Shown here piece by piece: positions 60,419 to 64,000 of a stretch of DNA of 64,000 bases; the first letter of the stretch is position 1, and the number at the start of each line of letters is the position of its first letter. The notes below the pieces were generated by a model. The model was not told where the DNA came from. It saw nothing but the letters and a program-made list of their open reading frames with translations, and ran no database searches. Made by a program: the position numbers and the translations under genes. This stretch comes from Collybiopsis luxurians FD-317 M1 (lineage: Eukaryota; Basidiomycota; Agaricomycetes; Agaricales; Omphalotaceae), in the NCBI GenBank assembly GCA_000827265.1, contig KN834759.1, forward strand, positions 849,666 through 913,665, read 5' to 3'.

Positions 60419-63026
60419 TCAGGTATTCTGTTCAAACTTGTACATGACAGGCACAAAATGTGATGATCCATCCCACTCATTGGTGTGGCTTTCAAGTGGC
60501 TCCTTGACCAGCTGTCCTGTTTGAGTATTCCAAATTCTTGCTGTTCCATCACCAGAGCCAGACACCACATATTGACCATCAGGTGAATATGCCACTGAGT
60601 TGACCCAGTCTGTATGGCCCTGGAGTGGCTCCCCAACTTGCAGACCTGTTTGAGTATTCCAAATCCTGACTGTTTGATCAACAGAGCCAGACACCACATA
60701 TTGACCATCAGGTGAATATGCAACTGAGTTAACCCAATCTGTGTGGCCCTTAAGTGGCTCCCCAACTTGAATACCTGTGTGAGCATTCCAGATCCTCACT
60801 GTCCCATCTGAGCTGCTGGACACTACATGTTGCCCATCAGGTGAGTATGCTACTGAGGAAACCCAACTGGTGTGCCCTTTGAGTGGTTCCACAACCTGCA
60901 GGCCTGTTTGAGCATTCCATATTCTTACTGTTTCATCCCAAGAGCCAGACACCACATATTGACCATCAGGTGAATATGCCACTGAGTTGACCCAATCTGT
61001 ATGGCCCTTGAGTGACTCCCCAACTTGCAGACCTGTGTGAGCATTCCAGATCCTTACTGTTCTATCTGAGGACCCAGACACCACATATTGACCATCAGGT
61101 GAATATGCTATTGAGTTGATGCAATCTGAGTGGCCCTGAGATAACTCCCCAACCTGCAGACCTGTGTGAGCATTCCAGATNNNNNNNNNNNNNNNNNNNN
61201 NNNNNNNNNNNNNNNNNNNNNNNNNNNNNNNNNNNNNNNNNNNNNNNNNNNNNNNNNNNNNNNNNNNNNNNNNNNNNNNNNNNNNNNNNNNNNNNNNNNN
61301 NNNNNNNNNNNNNNNNNNNNNNNNNNNNNNNNNNNNNNNNNNNNNNNNNNNNNNNNNNNNNNNNNNNNNNNNNNNNNNNNNNNNNNNNNNNNNNNNNNNN
61401 NNNNNNNNNNNNNNNNNNNNNNNNNNNNNNNNNNNNNNNNNNNNNNNNNNNNNNNNNNNNNNNNNNNNNNNNNNNNNNNNNNNNNNNNNNNNNNNNNNNN
61501 NNNNNNNNNNNNNNNNNNNNNNNNNNNNNNNNNNNNNNNNNNNNNNNNNNNNNNNNNNNNNNNNNNNNNNNNNNNNNNNNNNNNNNNNNNNNNNNNNNNN
61601 NNNNNNNNNNNNNNNNNNNNNNNNNNNNNNNNNNNNNNNNNNNNNNNNNNNNNNNNNNNNNNNNNNNNNNNNNNNNNNNNNNNNNNNNNNNNNNNNNNNN
61701 NNNNNNNNNNNNNNNNNNNNNNNNNNNNNNNNNNNNNNNNNNNNNNNNNNNNNNNNNNNNNNNNNNNNNNNNNNNNNNNNNNNNNNNNNNNNNNNNNNNN
61801 NNNNNNNNNNNNNNNNNNNNNNNNNNNNNNNNNNNNNNNNNNNNNNNNNNNNNNNNNNNNNNNNNNNNNNNNNNNNNNNNNNNNNNNNNNNNNNNNNNNN
61901 NNNNNNNNNNNNNNNNNNNNNNNNNNNNNNNNNNNNNNNNNNNNNNNNNNNNNNNNNNNNNNNNNNNNNNNNNNNNNNNNNNNNNNNNNNNNNNNNNNNN
62001 NNNNNNNNNNNNNNNNNNNNNNNNNNNNNNNNNNNNNNNNNNNNNNNNNNNNNNNNNNNNNNNNNNNNNNNNNNNNNNACTAGACACCACACATTGACCA
62101 TCAGGTGAGTATGCTACTGAAGTAACCCAATTGGTGTGCCCTTTGAGTGGTTCTCCAACCTCCAGGCCTGTTTGAGCATTCCATATTCTTACTGTTTCAT
62201 CCCAAGAGCCAGACACCACATATTGACCATCAGGTGAATATGCCACTGAGCTGACCCAATCTGTGTGGCCCTTGAGTGGCGCCCCAACCTGCAGACCCAT
62301 GTGAGCATTCCAGATCATTACTGTCCCATCTGAGGATCCAGACACCACATATTGACCATCAGGTGAATATGCCACTGAGTTGACCCAATCTGTGTGGCCC
62401 TTAAGTGGCTCCCCAACCTGCAGACCTGTGTGAGCATTCCAGATTCTTACTGTCCTATCTGAGGAGCTAGACACCACATATTGACCATCAGGTGAGTATG
62501 CCACTGAGGTAACCCAACTGGTGTGCCCTTTGAGTGGTTCTCCAACCTCCAGGCCTGATTGAGCATTCCAAATTCTGACTGTCATATCATGAGATCCAGA
62601 CACCACATATTGACCATTGGGTGAATATGCCACTGAGTTAACCTGATCAATGTGGCCTGTGAGTGGCTCCCCAACCAGCTGTCCTGTTTGAATATTCCAA
62701 ATCTTCATTGTCTTGTCAACAGAGCTAGACACCACATATTGACCACTAGGTGAATATGCCACTGAGGTAATCCATCCTGTGTGAAGTGGAACCAGCTTGG
62801 CAGCTAGCCGTTTCATTAAGAGGTCATGCTCAGAGGACTTGGCAAAAGAGGAAGTAAGACCAAGGGAAGATTTGGGGGAAAATCCACTACTGTGCCAACT
62901 GAGAACAACATCTCTATTGCCACCGGAATGCAGAAGGGAATTGGAGCTCCATGCATTGTGGGAATTCTGAGACCAGCTGACATCATCAAAAGGATGCTGA
63001 TAAGGAGGAGAAGAAATCAGGGACAT
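60419..63026 (-). CDS. WD40-repeat protein with near-identical repeats
   Basis: Start at ATG 63026 (MSLISSPPYQHPFDDVSWSQ), about 85 residues without a recognised domain, then a beta-propeller array. Six repeats are visible before the N run and five and a half after it, each 43 residues (129 bp) of the form GHTDWVNSVAYSPDGQYVVS then a GS-D-TVRIWNAQTGLQVGEPLK-like half. The repeats differ at only a few positions, as in the hypervariable WD40 domains of fungal STAND proteins (HET-E type). No NACHT or NB-ARC domain is attached here. The last unit ends with HTNEWDGSSHFVPVMYKFEQ and stop at 60419. With the gap the array would hold about 18-19 repeats, roughly two and a half seven-bladed propellers. 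Function is probably ligand or partner recognition. Confidence 0.8.
61181..62078. other. Assembly gap (898 N) inside the WD40 array
   Basis: Both sides end on codon boundaries: VVSS on the right, IWNA on the left. The missing piece should be 21 nt plus a multiple of 129 nt (795 or 924). 898 fits neither and shifts the frame, so the N count is an estimate or the region was collapsed. Confidence 0.85.
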
Positions 63027-63130
63027 TTTCTTGCAGTGAAGAGAAGATAAATCAAAGTAGGCGTAAGTATAGTCTAAATGTATTATATATCAGCTGTCAT
63101 AACATCACGTTAAGACCTCCCAGATTACAT

Positions 63131-64000
63131 TTACATACCATTATCATTCTCAAGCTTGAGATACTTTCTCAGACGCTGAATTAATTCTTGATCTTCTGGC
63201 ATTTGTTCATCCTGACATCAACAAAAAAAAAAACATTTCAACAATGATCCTGAAATGATAATGGGCTAGTAGACTTACACTCTCCAGAACAGAAGCCCAA
63301 TCATTATCATGGGTAATTGCAATGTCTACTTTGTCATACTACAGATGAAATGTATGGGACTCAAGTAGTATTGCATGAAAATCTGATCCACATACACAGT
63401 TCAAAATCCACTTATTAATTACATCTGAGGGATTATCAACCTAGATAAATCATATTACTCGCTGGACAAGCATCCAAAAATTTATGAGAACATACGAGAT
63501 ATCTGACAGGATATTTGTATTCATCCACTTGGTCATCTTCTAAGGTCCAAGGAGACAAGTGGGGGATGGGCATATAATGGGCAGAATCAGCTACCTTGTG
63601 TCTCGGTAGTAAGTCATCAACATTTAAATCTGAGATATAAGTCACTTTTGAGCAGAGCTCAGGACTGTTCAAGAATGGATTGTATCGAACAGCTATCTTG
63701 AAGCCCCGCAGAAACACAGTGCCTGACTGGTTGCCAGAGGCATCACTATCACTTGAAGAAGATGCAAAATCGCATTTGCGGAAAAAATACCTAGGCCACT
63801 GTCCTCCATGCTCGGGTGGCTTAGGGACATATTCCAAGTGTACACCTCCAGGGTCGGCATTGATAAATGAGACAGCACCCCAAGCACGAGCCTTATCAAA
63901 TCCTGTGATGAGGTAAAGTGCTCCGTTATGTGCTCCACGAGCCAATGGCCCATTGACATGGTTGTACCAAGATCTGGCACATTTCGCAGCATATTTGTAA
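63131..64000 (-). CDS. Partial basidiomycete-type hypothetical protein (runs off the window)
   Basis: The 5' part lies beyond 64000. Visible from the edge: YKYAAKCARSWYNHVNGPLA, RGAHNGALYLITGFDKARAW, GAVSFINADPGGVHLEYVPK, then a Ser/Asp-rich loop, GTVFLRGFKIAVRYNPFLNS and LNVDDLLPRH. After introns the C-terminus reads PSDVINKWILN, VDIAITHDNDWASVLES, DEQMPEDQELIQRLRKYLKL and ENDNGM, with TAA at 63131-63133. This arrangement resembles a common agaricomycete family of unknown function whose C-terminal part is a small helical domain. The final codons overlap a perfect donor sequence (GTATGT), so the true 3' end could lie further on, towards the WD40 gene 105 bp downstream. No catalytic motif recognised. 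Confidence 0.65.

Noticed and set aside
61166..62083. Open frames running through N stretches
   Set aside because: They are products of translating unknown bases as X and say nothing about coding.
1..64000. CRISPR arrays, bacterial promoters, rRNA or tRNA genes
   Set aside because: None seen on reading both strands; the intron-rich genes show this is fungal nuclear DNA.

Overview
The window looks like nuclear DNA from an agaricomycete (mushroom-forming) basidiomycete. Genes are broken by many short GT-AG introns of about 46-60 nt. The recognisable families are fungal: an aryl-alcohol-oxidase-type GMC enzyme, a KRE6/SKN1 glucan-synthesis protein, a fungal GT2 polysaccharide synthase, an SLMAP-like STRIPAK protein and NB-ARC/TPR NLR-like proteins. 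No bacterial operon, CRISPR array, rRNA or tRNA was seen. Exon structures were read by hand from splice signals and frame continuity, so internal boundaries are approximate unless stated.

Layout. 0.1-2.5 kb: secreted aryl-alcohol-oxidase-like flavoenzyme (minus). 2.5-9.8 kb: gene-poor, with a decayed MFS transporter (6.3-7.4 kb) and two weak hypothetical genes. 9.9-15.1 kb: an NB-ARC/TPR gene broken by several lesions. 16.3-40.4 kb: a conserved block holding an SLMAP/PRO45-like FHA protein, a single-pass membrane protein, KRE6/SKN1, a 5.2 kb gene-free stretch, a GT2 polysaccharide synthase, a kinase-like protein without the usual catalytic Asp, and an aldo-keto reductase. 40.9-64 kb: an accessory region with two solo LTRs with exact target-site duplications, a foldback hairpin, a MYND zinc-finger gene between hAT-like inverted repeats, an intact 982-residue NB-ARC/TPR gene, a decayed agaric-type gene, a decayed DUF6729-like/exonuclease gene, a WD40 gene with near-identical repeats, and a partial gene running off the end.

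How the genes relate. KRE6/SKN1 and the GT2 synthase both point to cell-wall polysaccharide, and the SLMAP-like protein to STRIPAK signalling. The accessory flank combines NLR-like and repeat-array proteins with transposon debris, a pattern typical of fungal recognition or selfish-element islands. The most informative comparison is between the intact NB-ARC/TPR gene (45.5-48.6 kb) and its broken relative (9.9-15.1 kb). The most unusual object is the 54.1-59.1 kb gene, which joins a DUF6729-like module, a DEDDy exonuclease and a Cys-rich tail, and whose stop codons look like C-to-T decay. Two N runs (17303-17533 and 61181-62078) lie inside repeats and are demonstrably mis-sized or artificial.
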